A stretch of 64,000 nt of DNA from Planctomycetota bacterium (GTDB lineage: Bacteria > Planctomycetota > J058 > JAJDCQ01). Position 1 is the stretch's first letter, and every line of letters starts with the position of its first letter. This document shows positions 1 through 9,032 of the stretch, piece by piece. The translations under genes were made by a program, and so were the position numbers. Under the pieces are notes generated by a model. It was not told where the DNA came from. It was given only the letters and a program-made list of their open reading frames with translations, and ran no database searches. The stretch lies in contig JAJDCQ010000132.1 in NCBI GenBank assembly GCA_029260755.1, positions 1 to 64,000 on the forward strand. Direction: 5' to 3'.

Positions 1-45
1 GGCCGACCGCCGATCCGACTTCCCGGCTCGCCTATCGTGATTCCA

Positions 46-148
46 GGGGTCAGGTCCAGGATTCACACCAGAGGGGCGGGTCACACGGACGCTGCGACAG
101 ATTCGCTCGTGTGATTCCTGGACCTGACCCCTCGATTCACACCAGAGG
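46..148. repeat. REP-like imperfect palindrome ending in GGGGTCAGGTCCAGG
   Basis: Bases 46-66 and 111-131 are inverted copies of each other (20 of 21 positions match) around a 44-base spacer; each arm carries the core GGGTCAGGTCCAGG. A second layer is a direct repeat of GATTCACACCAGAGG at 60-74 and 134-148. The same outer core recurs at 50200-50263 in a perfect hairpin, so this is a dispersed family. Inverted, gene-free units like this resemble REP/MITE elements mobilised by Y1 (IS200/RAYT-type) transposases. That link is inference, because no transposase lies in the window. Confidence 0.75.
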
Positions 149-470
149 CTCGGTGCGAAAGGTCGTTGCGCCGCGCAACGGAGACGGCGGCGGGCCGCGG
201 GCGACCGTGAGTGGATAGCATTCCGGAAGCCACGCCCGCGGGATGGACTCGTACTCTTGCCCCCGCGGGCTGGCTCGCAGCGATGGGATCCGAGGTTCGG
301 TCGTGAGCGCCGACCGCGGATCGAACCTGACCGCCTCGATGCGAGGCAGGGGGCCGCGACGGCTCTAGGATGAGGCGACCTGCTCCCGAGCTGGTCCCGC
401 GCGGTTCACCCAAGGTCGAGGTAGCGGGCCCGGTAGTAGATCAGCCCGCTGGAGTCTTCGATGACCTTCC
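149..470. other. Gene-free stretch downstream of the first gene
   Basis: No reading frame here has the codon use of the neighbouring genes, and I see no RNA gene or clear terminator. It lies downstream of the leftward gene that ends at 471. Confidence 0.5.
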
Positions 471-3359
471 TCAGCGGGGCGGTGGCTCGATCTTCGGGTC
501 GAGAGCGAACGTCTCGTTGAGCCACGGCCAGAACTCCGGGCCGATCCAGTCGGCGCCGGCGCTGGTGAACGCGCGGTTCGCGAGGGCGCGGGCGTCGTCG
601 GGTCGCTCGTCCATGCAGAGGGCGAAGATCCGGTAGGCGAAGAAGACGTCCTGGCCGGGCGTCGTCGCCTGGCAGGCGGCGAAGCGCTGGTCGGCCTCGG
701 CCCAGCGGCGTTCGGCGAGCGATCGGGCGGCCCCGAGGTACTGGAGCGCGGGCACGACGGCGTTCGTCGGCGTCACCCGGGCCGCGATCCGCTGTCGGTC
801 CGGGTCGGCCTGGAGCACCCGGAGCGGGAGGACGCGGAGGTCGGACTCGGTGAAGATCCGGTGGAGCGTCGCGATCGTTCCGTGGTGCTTCTCCCGCCCG
901 GCGTCGTCCCACTCGAGGTGGACGATCGGCGTCAGGGGGATCAGGGCGGCCGTCCTCGACACCGTCTCGGCGGGGACGTGCTCGCGGATCCACGCGCTCT
1001 CGAGGAAGCGCGGCCTCGTCGACCCGGGCCTCGCGAACTTCACCGCGTCGTCGGTCTCGGGCGCCATCGCCCCGCGCGTCAGCCGGCCCGGCCAGTTGTC
1101 GGTCAGCGGCGCGACGCCCTCGAGCATCGCGGCGAGCTGGTCGGCGTCGGCGAGGAAGCCGGCCAGGAAGAGCTCGGGCGACTCGAAGTAGATCGCGTCG
1201 AGCTCGGGGCGGAGGCGCGGATCGTCCCAGATCCTCCGCATCGCCGCCTCGGTCGTCGGCGCGATCTCGCCGCGCGCGCCGACCATCATCCAGTTGCCGT
1301 CGAAGCCCTGCCAGAGCGAGCACTCGTCGAAGACGTCGCACCAGGCGCGCAGGATCGCGAGCCCTTCGCCCCACTGCATCTGATCGATCGGCAGCCAGTA
1401 GGTGGCGATCCCACCGTCGGCGAGCCGGTCGTGGACGAGCTCGAAGTACTCCTTCGAGTAGAGGCTGGTGATCCCGGCGTGCTTCGGCGGGGGCGGCTCG
1501 CCCGTGAAGATGTCGTAGCGCCGGTCGGTCGTCTGGAGGAAGAACCGCCCGTCCTCGACGTGAACGTGCACCCGCGGGTCGCGGAGCGGGTGCTCGGCCG
1601 GGTCGGGGAAGACGACCTCGTTGAGCTCGAGGATGTCGCGCGAGATGTCGACGACGTCGATCCGCTCGAGGCTCGCGGTGTCGGTCAGCGCCTTCGCCGT
1701 CGAGCCGACGCCGTAGCTCACGAGGAGGGCCGAGCGCGGCTCCTCGTGGAAGAGCGCTGGCCAGAGGACGTACTGCTTCATGTAGCGCCGGCCGACGAAG
1801 TGGGTCGCCGACATCGAGAAGCCGTTCGTGACGAGGCGGTAGGCGAACGGCTCGCCGAGGAAGTCGCTCCGCAGATACGACGCCGTCTCCGTCCGCCCCT
1901 CGCGCCAGGCGACGACGGCCGAGCCGTCGTTCTCGGTGTAGAAGCGCACCGTGCTCGGGAAGAAGAAGTTGTCCATCAGCCCGAACGGGAAGAGGAGCAG
2001 GCTGAGCAGCCAGACGCCGCCGGCGGCGGCGACCGCCTGCCGGCCGCGGCGCGAGAGCTCCTCGCCCGCCGGGAGGCTCAGGAGGGCCACGACTCCGTAG
2101 CCGAGCCCGACGACGAAGATCGAGACCTCGACGCCGAGGACGGGCAGGAGGAGCGCGCCGCCCGCGATCGAGCCGAGCATCGCGCCGGTCGTGTTCGAGA
2201 GCGTCAGCCAGCCGGAGCTCCGCGTCTCGTCCGACCACTCGCGATGCACCCGCGGGCCGAGCATCACGAAGAGCGCCCCGGACGCGAGCGAGGTCGGGAA
2301 CATGAGGGCGAGGGCGAGCTTCAGCATCGAGGCCGCGTCGAGGACGTAGAGGCGCCCGCTGTCGCCGGGGAACGCGGTGAAGACCACGTACGACCAGAGC
2401 GTGGCCAGGCCGGCCGCGACCGCGAGCAGCGGCGCGAACCGGTGCGCCTCGGGGTCGCGCTTCAGGAGCTGGCCGGCCGCGAGGCCGCCCAGCGCGATCC
2501 CGGCCAGGACGACCGAGAGCATCACCGAGAAGGCGAGCCCGGTCGCGTTGACGTACTGCCCGAGGAAGCGGAACCAGACGACCTCGAGCGCCATCATCGC
2601 GCCGCCGGCGACCGACGCGGCGGCCAGGAAGCGAACGACGCCCGACGGCGGTCGCGCGGACGGCGGCGCCGCCTCGCCCTCGCCGGCGGCCGCCGCGGCG
2701 GCGGCGACCTCGGCGGCCGCCCCGCTCGGCCCGGGCCCGGGCGCGAGCTCGCCCCAGCCGCGCGTGACGACGAGCGCCGAGCCGGCCGCGACGACGTTCA
2801 CGAGGGTGGCGACGGCGGCTGTTCCGAGCAGCCCGAGGTGGTCGTAGAGGAGGAGCTCGCCGAGGAGGACGCCGACGACCGCCCCGAGCGTGTTGAGGCC
2901 GTAGAGGCGGCCGAGGACGCGGCCGAAGTGCGGATCGCGGGCGAAGAGGGCGCGCACCATCACGGGCAGGGTCGCGCCCATCGCGGTCGCCGGCACGAGG
3001 AGGAGGGCGAAGGCGATCCCGAGGCGCAGCGCGTTCAGGATTCCGGGCCGATCGAGGAGCGGCCCGAAGAGCGGCGCGAGGAGGCTCCCCATCTCCGGGA
3101 GACCCCAGACGAGCGCCCACCCGACCACGCCGATCGTCAGCTCGAGGGCGGCGTAGGCCCGCACCGGCCGCGCGGTCCGTCCGCCCCACCGGGCGGCGCC
3201 GGCGTTGCCGAGGGCGAGGCCGGCCATGAAGCTCGAGAGGACGAGGGTGCTCGCCCAGACGCTGTTGCCGAACGCGAGCCCGGCCTGGCGGAACCAGAGC
3301 GCCTCGAACATCAGCGCGGCGAGGCCCGAGAGGAAGAAGACGGCGTAGAGCATCCGCAT
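471..3359 (-). CDS. Polytopic membrane protein with C-terminal spermidine-synthase-like domain (fused MFS/spermidine synthase type)
   Basis: A 962-residue protein. The N-terminal half (about 1-480) is a chain of hydrophobic segments starting at FFLSGLAALMFEALWFRQ, the typical opening of fused MFS/spermidine-synthase proteins. A low-complexity Ala/Gly/Glu loop lies near residues 205-235. From about residue 540 a Rossmann methyltransferase-like fold follows: the nucleotide loop is seen as VSYGVGSTA, then an acidic strand end and EDGRFFL. True spermidine synthases have a catalytic D-x-x-D-P loop after the strand YD-I. Here that loop reads FTGEPPPP, so polyamine synthesis is unlikely. The last 200 residues look helical, like a soluble tail. 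The ATG at 3359 follows a perfect short hairpin. It probably lies in the same transcription unit as the MMPL gene 67 bases upstream. Substrate unknown. Confidence 0.85.
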   Translation of the reverse strand: MRMLYAVFFLSGLAALMFEALWFRQAGLAFGNSVWASTLVLSSFMAGLALGNAGAARWGGRTARPVRAYAALELTIGVVGWALVWGLPEMGSLLAPLFGPLLDRPGILNALRLGIAFALLLVPATAMGATLPVMVRALFARDPHFGRVLGRLYGLNTLGAVVGVLLGELLLYDHLGLLGTAAVATLVNVVAAGSALVVTRGWGELAPGPGPSGAAAEVAAAAAAAGEGEAAPPSARPPSGVVRFLAAASVAGGAMMALEVVWFRFLGQYVNATGLAFSVMLSVVLAGIALGGLAAGQLLKRDPEAHRFAPLLAVAAGLATLWSYVVFTAFPGDSGRLYVLDAASMLKLALALMFPTSLASGALFVMLGPRVHREWSDETRSSGWLTLSNTTGAMLGSIAGGALLLPVLGVEVSIFVVGLGYGVVALLSLPAGEELSRRGRQAVAAAGGVWLLSLLLFPFGLMDNFFFPSTVRFYTENDGSAVVAWREGRTETASYLRSDFLGEPFAYRLVTNGFSMSATHFVGRRYMKQYVLWPALFHEEPRSALLVSYGVGSTAKALTDTASLERIDVVDISRDILELNEVVFPDPAEHPLRDPRVHVHVEDGRFFLQTTDRRYDIFTGEPPPPKHAGITSLYSKEYFELVHDRLADGGIATYWLPIDQMQWGEGLAILRAWCDVFDECSLWQGFDGNWMMVGARGEIAPTTEAAMRRIWDDPRLRPELDAIYFESPELFLAGFLADADQLAAMLEGVAPLTDNWPGRLTRGAMAPETDDAVKFARPGSTRPRFLESAWIREHVPAETVSRTAALIPLTPIVHLEWDDAGREKHHGTIATLHRIFTESDLRVLPLRVLQADPDRQRIAARVTPTNAVVPALQYLGAARSLAERRWAEADQRFAACQATTPGQDVFFAYRIFALCMDERPDDARALANRAFTSAGADWIGPEFWPWLNETFALDPKIEPPPR

Positions 3360-3365
3360 CGGAGG

Positions 3366-3384
3366 CGAGCATGCTCCATGCTCG
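3366..3384 (-). promoter_or_regulatory. Perfect 8-bp hairpin just upstream of a start codon
   Basis: CGAGCATG and CATGCTCG are separated by CTC. On the minus strand the hairpin ends 6 bases before the ATG at 3359, where a ribosome-binding site would lie. It could limit translation of the downstream gene or end transcripts of the MMPL gene. No T-run follows it. Confidence 0.4.
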
Positions 3385-3426
3385 AAACGACTGCAAGGAC
3401 TCGAGCCGACCCGGGCTCCCGGCCGA

Positions 3427-5784
3427 TCAGGGAGCGACGGGCGCCTCCGCGCGAGGCTCGGCTTCGCCCTCGGCGACGGCGCCCCGGCGATCCGAGAGGA
3501 TGACGAGCGCCGGGAGGAGGAACAGGTCGGCGAGGAGGGCGAAGGCGACGGTCACCGAGGCGAGGGTGCCGAAGTAGTGGTTCGCCTTGAAGTGGCTGAG
3601 CCAGAGGATCGAGAACCCGAGGGCGAGGACGATCGACGTGAGGCAGAGGGCCGTCCCCGTCTCGCGGATCGCCCCGTCGACGGCGTCGCGGGTCGACCGG
3701 CCGGCGCGGGTCTGGTGGTGGAGCCCGGCGACGAAGTGGATCGTGTCGTCGACCGCGATCCCGAAGACGATCGAGAAGACGATGCTCGTCGAGACGGCCA
3801 GCCGGACGCCGGTCAGCGCCATGAACGCCAACACGGCGACGATCGGGAGGACGTTCGGCAGGATCGCGACGACGGTGAGGCGGATCGAGCGGAAGAAGAT
3901 GAGGACGAGCGCGATCACCGTGACGAACGCGATCGCGAAGCTCTCGAGCATGCCGCGGACGAGCGACTCGTTGATCGCCTGGGCCATGAGCGACATGCCG
4001 GTCACGTCGACCCGGACGTCGTCGGGCATGGCGTCCCGCGCCTCGGCCTCGACCGCGCCGACGAGCTCGAAGAAGTCCTCGGTCCAGAGGTTCTCGACCC
4101 GGAGCTGGACCCGCGTCGTCTTGCGATCGAAGTCGATCAGGTCGGTCGTCGGGTCGGGGTTCGCCATCTCGTAGCCGAGGAGGAGCTGGGCGAGGGCGGC
4201 CCGGCTCGGCTCCTCGGGCAGCCGCCGCGTCCCGGGGCGGCGCGCCTCGAGGGTGTGCCACATGTCGGCGAGGTAGTCGGGGAGCGAGAGGGCGAAGAGG
4301 ACGCCGCGCTCGCGGAACTCCTCACCGCGGAGCCGCTCGGTCAGCGCGAACAGTGCCTCCTGGACGTCGGGGTCCATCACCCGGCCGTCTTCGTCGCCCT
4401 CGATCACGATCTCGAGCGGTGCGATCCCGCCCATGCGGTCCTCGAAGAAGAGGCGCGTCGCCATGAGCGGTTCGTCGGGGTCGAAGTCCTGGAGCATCCG
4501 CGACTCGACGCGGATCAGCGGGACGAGCGCGCCGGCGACCACGCCGATCGCGAGCGACGCGGCGGCGACGCGGCCCGGCCGCTCCCGGACGAGCCGGCTG
4601 ACCCGCGCCATGACGCCCTCGAGCGCGCCGATCCCGGCGAGCTTCGCCCCGACCGGCGGCGCCGGCAGGAGCAGCAGCGCCGGCGGCAGCACGGTGAAGG
4701 TGAGCAGCCAGGCGGAGCCGACGCCGATCGCCATCGGCCCGCCGAGCTCCCGGACGAGCTCGACCTGGCTGAGCTGGAGCGAGAGGAAGCCGGCTGCCGT
4801 GGTGGCGCTCGTGAAGAAGCAGGCCACGCCGACGTCGGTGACCGCGCTCGTGAGGGCGGCCCGCTTCTCGAGGCCGTCGCCGATGCACTGGTAGTAGCGG
4901 CTGATGAGATGGACCGCGTCGCCGACGCCGACGACGACGATCATCACGGGGACGCTCACCGAGAGGTAGCTCATCGGGATCCCCGCGGTCGCCATCACGC
5001 CGAGCGTCCACACGACGCTCGCCACGACGACCACGACGGTCAGGACGACCGGCTCCACCCGCCGGAACAGGAACGCCAGGGCGAGGAGGATCAGGATGAG
5101 GGTGACGGGGTAGGACCGCGCGCTGTCCTCGCGCAGGAGCGTCAGGACCGAGTGGTTGGTGATCGCGAACCCCTCGAGCCACGCGCGCTCGCCGTCGCGG
5201 ACCTCGTTCGCCCAGAACTCCTTGATCGCGATCGCGAACTCGGTCCGCGTTCGCTCGGTCCGCTCGCCGGGCGCCATCGGGATGAGGAAGCCCGCGATGC
5301 GCCGCTCGGCGTCGAGGAGGCGGTCCTTGAAGGCGGGGTGCTCGGCGAGGACGGCGTCCATCGCGTCGCGGTCCCACGTCTCGGCCCGCTTCGGCTCGTA
5401 GAGCGGCTGCACCTCGAGCCCGTCCTCGCCGACCAGCCGGACGAAGCTCGCCCGGCTGAGCGAGACGAGCTCGTAGTCGTCGACGAGCGGGTGCTCGGCC
5501 AGCTTCTCGGTGATCGCGTGAACGCGCTCGAGCGAGGCGACCGACAGGACGTCCGACCCCTCCGGCAGCTCGAGGAGGCAGAAGGCCGTCTCGTCATCCT
5601 TGCCGTAGACGTCGATGAAGTGCTGATACGCGGCGAGGCGTGGGTCGCGCTCGGGGAAGACCTTCTCGGGACGGACGTCGCTCCGGAGCTTCCCGAGCTG
5701 AAGGCCGAGGCCGACGCTCGCCGCGACGACGACGAGGAGCGTCGCGACGGGGAACCGGATCGGTGCGGTGAGGACGGCCTTCAC
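3427..5784 (-). CDS. MMPL/RND-family membrane transporter
   Basis: A 785-residue protein with the duplicated RND layout: one membrane helix at residues 10-28, a large exported loop to about 205, five to six helices, a second exported loop (about 430-600), and a second helix bundle. Each bundle carries the family's sterol-sensing-like segment with the GIAVDDTIHF-type motif (GVGDAVHL in the first half, GIAVDDTIHF in the second). Length and order match MMPL/hydrophobe exporters, including those moving hopanoids or lipids. Substrate cannot be read from sequence. The start is a GTG at 5784, with a TTTACA and GATGAT promoter 6 bases before it and no Shine-Dalgarno. It is divergent from the sterol-desaturase-like gene, and a shared role in membrane lipids is inference. 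Confidence 0.88.
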   Translation of the reverse strand: MKAVLTAPIRFPVATLLVVVAASVGLGLQLGKLRSDVRPEKVFPERDPRLAAYQHFIDVYGKDDETAFCLLELPEGSDVLSVASLERVHAITEKLAEHPLVDDYELVSLSRASFVRLVGEDGLEVQPLYEPKRAETWDRDAMDAVLAEHPAFKDRLLDAERRIAGFLIPMAPGERTERTRTEFAIAIKEFWANEVRDGERAWLEGFAITNHSVLTLLREDSARSYPVTLILILLALAFLFRRVEPVVLTVVVVVASVVWTLGVMATAGIPMSYLSVSVPVMIVVVGVGDAVHLISRYYQCIGDGLEKRAALTSAVTDVGVACFFTSATTAAGFLSLQLSQVELVRELGGPMAIGVGSAWLLTFTVLPPALLLLPAPPVGAKLAGIGALEGVMARVSRLVRERPGRVAAASLAIGVVAGALVPLIRVESRMLQDFDPDEPLMATRLFFEDRMGGIAPLEIVIEGDEDGRVMDPDVQEALFALTERLRGEEFRERGVLFALSLPDYLADMWHTLEARRPGTRRLPEEPSRAALAQLLLGYEMANPDPTTDLIDFDRKTTRVQLRVENLWTEDFFELVGAVEAEARDAMPDDVRVDVTGMSLMAQAINESLVRGMLESFAIAFVTVIALVLIFFRSIRLTVVAILPNVLPIVAVLAFMALTGVRLAVSTSIVFSIVFGIAVDDTIHFVAGLHHQTRAGRSTRDAVDGAIRETGTALCLTSIVLALGFSILWLSHFKANHYFGTLASVTVAFALLADLFLLPALVILSDRRGAVAEGEAEPRAEAPVAP

Positions 5785-5848
5785 CCCGCCATCATCGGGA
5801 CGGGGCGGCGCTGGTGTAAAGCCTCGACGTGCCCCCTATACTGGGGTG
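5785..5848. promoter_or_regulatory. Divergent, apparently leaderless promoter pair
   Basis: In 64 bases, the plus strand has TATACT at 5837-5842 followed 6 bases later by the GTG at 5849. The minus strand has TTTACA (5820-5815), an 18-base spacer and GATGAT (5796-5791), again 6 bases before its GTG at 5784. Neither start has a purine-rich ribosome site. With transcription starting about 7 bases after a -10 box, both mRNAs would begin at or next to the start codon. Confidence 0.5.
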
Positions 5849-6856
5849 GTGAGCAACACGGTCTTCCTCATCGCGCTCCTGGGGATCCAGCTCGGGTTCA
5901 CGGTCCTCGATCTGGGCGAGCGGCTCTGGAACGGGCGCCGCCGCTACCCCGACGAGCGACTTCGGGTCGGGACGGTGCTCTTCCTCGTGGCGACGATCGT
6001 CGTCTTCCTGGCGATCCAGGCGGGACTCACCTTCCTCCTCCCGAAGGCGACCTCGACCCTCGACGCGGTCCAGGCCTGGTTCGTCGACTGGATCGGGCGG
6101 CCCGCCCCGACGGCCGGCGAGGCGATCGGCGCCGGACCGCTCGCGCTCCTGTGCATCGTCTCGTTCTACGTCTCGGGCCTCTTCGACTACCTCGCCCACC
6201 GCTTCTTCAGCCACAGCCGCCCGTTCTGGTGGACGCACGAGTACCACCACCTCCCCCGCGAGGTGTTCGTCGCCCTGCCCGGCCTGAGCGTGCGCCCGTT
6301 CGCGGTGTTCACGACGGTCGCGGTGACGTTCGCGACGATCACGTTCGCGTATGGATTCCTTGCCGTCCTCGGCTGGCCGCTGTGGGACCTGCGACCGATG
6401 AAGCTCTTCGTTCTGGTGAACGCGCTGATTCTGACGACGAGCCACAGCTCGTTTCTGCGCCAGTGGTGGTGGCCCCACTACCTCCTGCGCGCGTTTCTGC
6501 TGACGACGCCGCACGAGCACCTGATCCACCACAGCATCGACCGCCCCGGCAACTACGGGAACGTGACGACCCTGTGGGACCGGCTCCTCGGCACCTACGT
6601 CGACCCCGCCCTGCCCGAGAACCAGGGGCTGCGCCTCGGGCTCGCCTACGACCAGGACTTCCTCGGGACGCTCACCTTCGGCGCCGTCAAGCTCCCGGCA
6701 TCCTGGCGCCGGCGCTTCCAGCTCGCGCGCTACTGCAACCTCGAGCCGGCGCCGGCGCCCGCCGACGGGGCCGGCGAAGCGATCGGATCAGCGGACGCGC
6801 CACAGCAGGACGGTGCCGTCGCGACTCCCCGAGGCGACGGCGCGCCCGTCGGGTGA
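5849..6856 (+). CDS. Sterol desaturase / fatty acid hydroxylase superfamily protein
   Basis: About 335 residues from the GTG at 5849. The frame is open further upstream to 5768, but that would overlap the divergent gene, and the first membrane helix begins right after this GTG. Four or so hydrophobic helices frame the diiron histidine clusters: HRFFSH, HEYHH, then SHSSF and HEHLIHH, the expected order for the family. These integral membrane oxygenases hydroxylate or desaturate sterols, hopanoids, carotenoids or lipid chains; the substrate is open. The C-terminal 23 codons run antisense through the end of the convergent WD40 gene and are low complexity, so they are probably not part of the fold. 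Confidence 0.9.
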   Translation: MSNTVFLIALLGIQLGFTVLDLGERLWNGRRRYPDERLRVGTVLFLVATIVVFLAIQAGLTFLLPKATSTLDAVQAWFVDWIGRPAPTAGEAIGAGPLALLCIVSFYVSGLFDYLAHRFFSHSRPFWWTHEYHHLPREVFVALPGLSVRPFAVFTTVAVTFATITFAYGFLAVLGWPLWDLRPMKLFVLVNALILTTSHSSFLRQWWWPHYLLRAFLLTTPHEHLIHHSIDRPGNYGNVTTLWDRLLGTYVDPALPENQGLRLGLAYDQDFLGTLTFGAVKLPASWRRRFQLARYCNLEPAPAPADGAGEAIGSADAPQQDGAVATPRGDGAPVG

Positions 6857-8794
6857 CCAGGCGAGGTCGATCGGCGGACGCCGATGACCGTCGAACGTCG
6901 CGATCTCACGCCGCCGGGCGAGATCCCAGATCGCGATCGTTCGATCCAGACCGGCCGAGGCGAGCCGCTCTCCGCCGGGCGCGAAGGCGACCGCGGTCGC
7001 GCTGGCGATGTGCCCCTTCAGCAGGGTCGGCTCGCCGAGCGCGGGAAGGTCGAGCAGGCGGATCTCGTCGAACCCGCTGCCGATCGCGAGCGATCCGCCG
7101 TCCGGGGCGAGCGCGAGCCGGCGGACCTGGTGGCGCATCTGCGCCATGAGATCCTCCTCGGACATCTCGCCGCACGAGATCGGTCGGTCGTCCCGCGGCA
7201 GCTCGAACGAGGCGAGCTCGCGCCCGTCGGCGAGGCGGTGGAGTCGAACGGCGCCGTCGAGGCTGCCGCTCACGATCGTCGCGCCGTCGGGCGTCACGGC
7301 CACCGCCGTGACGACGCGTTCGGCCGCCACGATCGCGAGGCCGGCCTCGCCGTCGGCGACCGCCGTCACCCGGACCGACCCGTCGATGCCGCCGGTCACC
7401 AGCCGGCGGCCGTCGGGCGTGAACGCGATCGCCTCGACATCGCCGAGGTGACCGGTCGCGACGTCGCGGCGCGCGCCCGGCGCGCCATCGCCGTCGAGCG
7501 CCCAGAGATGGACCGCGCCGGCCGTCTCGCCGGCCGCGGCGACCGACCGTCCGTCGGGCGCGAACGCGACCGCCCGGAGGGCGCCGTCGCCCGGCGGCGT
7601 CAGGCGCTTCCGGAGCCGATCGCCCTCGACCGCCGGTCGCGCGTCCCAGAGAAGCAGCGCGCCGTCGTCGCCGACCGACGCGACGAGAGGCCCGCGCGGC
7701 GACCAGGCGACCGCGGTCACCTCGCCTGCGTGGCCGTCGGGAGCCCGCTCGCCTCCCCGGTCCCCGTCCGCCTCGAGCTCGATCACCCGGACGCGCGTGT
7801 CGCCGCCCGCGACGAGACAGGTCCGCCCGTCGGGCGTGAGCGCGAGGACGTCGAGCCGTCCGCCGGACGTGGCGATCTCGACCGGCTCGCCGCGGTCCTC
7901 GGTCCAGCGGAGCACCCGCCCGTCGTAGCCGACGGACACCAGCGTCCGCCCGTCGCGCGAGAACGTCACCGCCTGGGCGCCGTCACGGTGGGCGTCGACC
8001 CGTCGGATCTCGAAGCCGTCGACGACCCGGTAGGTGCCGATCGAGCCGTCCTGGAGGGCCGCCGCGATCACCTTCCCATCCGGCGTCCACGCGACGTCCT
8101 CGACGCGCGACCCGCCCGGCTCGAGCTTCAGCGTCTCCCGTCCCTTCGCGACGTCCCAGAGGCGCAGCGTCCCGTCCTGGCCCGCCGTGGCGATGGTGCG
8201 CCCGTCGGGCGACCACGCGAGCGCGAGGACGAGCCAGTCGTGTCCCTCCATCCGGCCCGTCTCGTCGCCGGTCCGGGCGTCGAGGAGGACGATCGAGCCG
8301 TCGACCGCGCCGACGGCGATCGTCTTCCCGTCCGGCGACCACGCGATGTCGGAGTTGCCGCGGCGGCTCTGCCCGGTCGGAAGCCAGGTGAGGGTCCGCG
8401 CGGGCCGGCAGGTCGCGACGTCCCACACGACGAAGTCCGGACCGTATCCGCTCGCGGCGAGCTCGTTCCCGTCCGGCGACCACGCCAGGTCGCCGAGGTA
8501 GGCGCGCCGACCCGAGAGGGTGGCGACCTCGCGGCCGGTGGCGATCTCCCAGACGCGGATCGTCCCGCCCTGGTCGACCGACGCCGCCCGGCGCCCGTCC
8601 GGCGCGATCACGACGTCGCCGACCCGGTCGCCGTGACGCCACGCCGTGGAGCCGAGCCGGGCGAACGCGTGCTCGGGCAACGGCTCCGAGGGCGCCTCGC
8701 CGTCGCCAGCGAGGGCGACCCCGATCCCGAGGAGCAGGAGCGCCGCCGCCGGGGCGACCCGGCGCACGGCGTCCGATGAGTCGATCGTGAGCAT
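6788..8794 (-). CDS. Secreted WD40-repeat protein, 14 blades
   Basis: About 668 residues from the ATG at 8794, which has a GGGGA ribosome site. The frame extends 90 codons upstream without family-like sequence. An N-terminal signal peptide (VAPAAALLLLGIGVALAG) is followed by fourteen WD40 units with the recurring pattern A-x-SPDG-R ... G-x-V-x-LWD, enough for two seven-bladed propellers. No enzyme domain is present. Such propellers are binding scaffolds, and its exported location makes it a surface or periplasmic protein. It is divergent from an ECF sigma/kinase operon, the kind of neighbour often seen with these scaffolds. The last blade overlaps the 3' end of the convergent desaturase gene by 69 bases. 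Confidence 0.88.
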   Translation of the reverse strand: MLTIDSSDAVRRVAPAAALLLLGIGVALAGDGEAPSEPLPEHAFARLGSTAWRHGDRVGDVVIAPDGRRAASVDQGGTIRVWEIATGREVATLSGRRAYLGDLAWSPDGNELAASGYGPDFVVWDVATCRPARTLTWLPTGQSRRGNSDIAWSPDGKTIAVGAVDGSIVLLDARTGDETGRMEGHDWLVLALAWSPDGRTIATAGQDGTLRLWDVAKGRETLKLEPGGSRVEDVAWTPDGKVIAAALQDGSIGTYRVVDGFEIRRVDAHRDGAQAVTFSRDGRTLVSVGYDGRVLRWTEDRGEPVEIATSGGRLDVLALTPDGRTCLVAGGDTRVRVIELEADGDRGGERAPDGHAGEVTAVAWSPRGPLVASVGDDGALLLWDARPAVEGDRLRKRLTPPGDGALRAVAFAPDGRSVAAAGETAGAVHLWALDGDGAPGARRDVATGHLGDVEAIAFTPDGRRLVTGGIDGSVRVTAVADGEAGLAIVAAERVVTAVAVTPDGATIVSGSLDGAVRLHRLADGRELASFELPRDDRPISCGEMSEEDLMAQMRHQVRRLALAPDGGSLAIGSGFDEIRLLDLPALGEPTLLKGHIASATAVAFAPGGERLASAGLDRTIAIWDLARRREIATFDGHRRPPIDLAWSPDGRAVASGSRDGTVLLWRVR

Positions 8795-9032
8795 CGCTTC
8801 CCCCGCTCTTCGGCGTGCCCCTCTCGCCGATTCGACTCGACGGGATGCGCCGCGGTTCCTCCCGTGCCATGATGGCTCGAAGCTCGACGACGTAACGGTC
8901 GCATCGAAAGCTAGTTGAGCCTCACCACGCAAGTTTCTCGAGAATTCGTCCCCCGTTTGGGCGAGCACCCCAGAGGACGGGTCGGGGACGGAGGCGCGGG
9001 TGCGACCGAGACGGGCGAGCGGAGGAGCAGCA

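Noticed and set aside
3427..6856. A complete hopanoid biosynthesis locus
   Set aside because: Only an MMPL transporter and a desaturase-family enzyme are present; no squalene or hopene cyclase gene is in the window.
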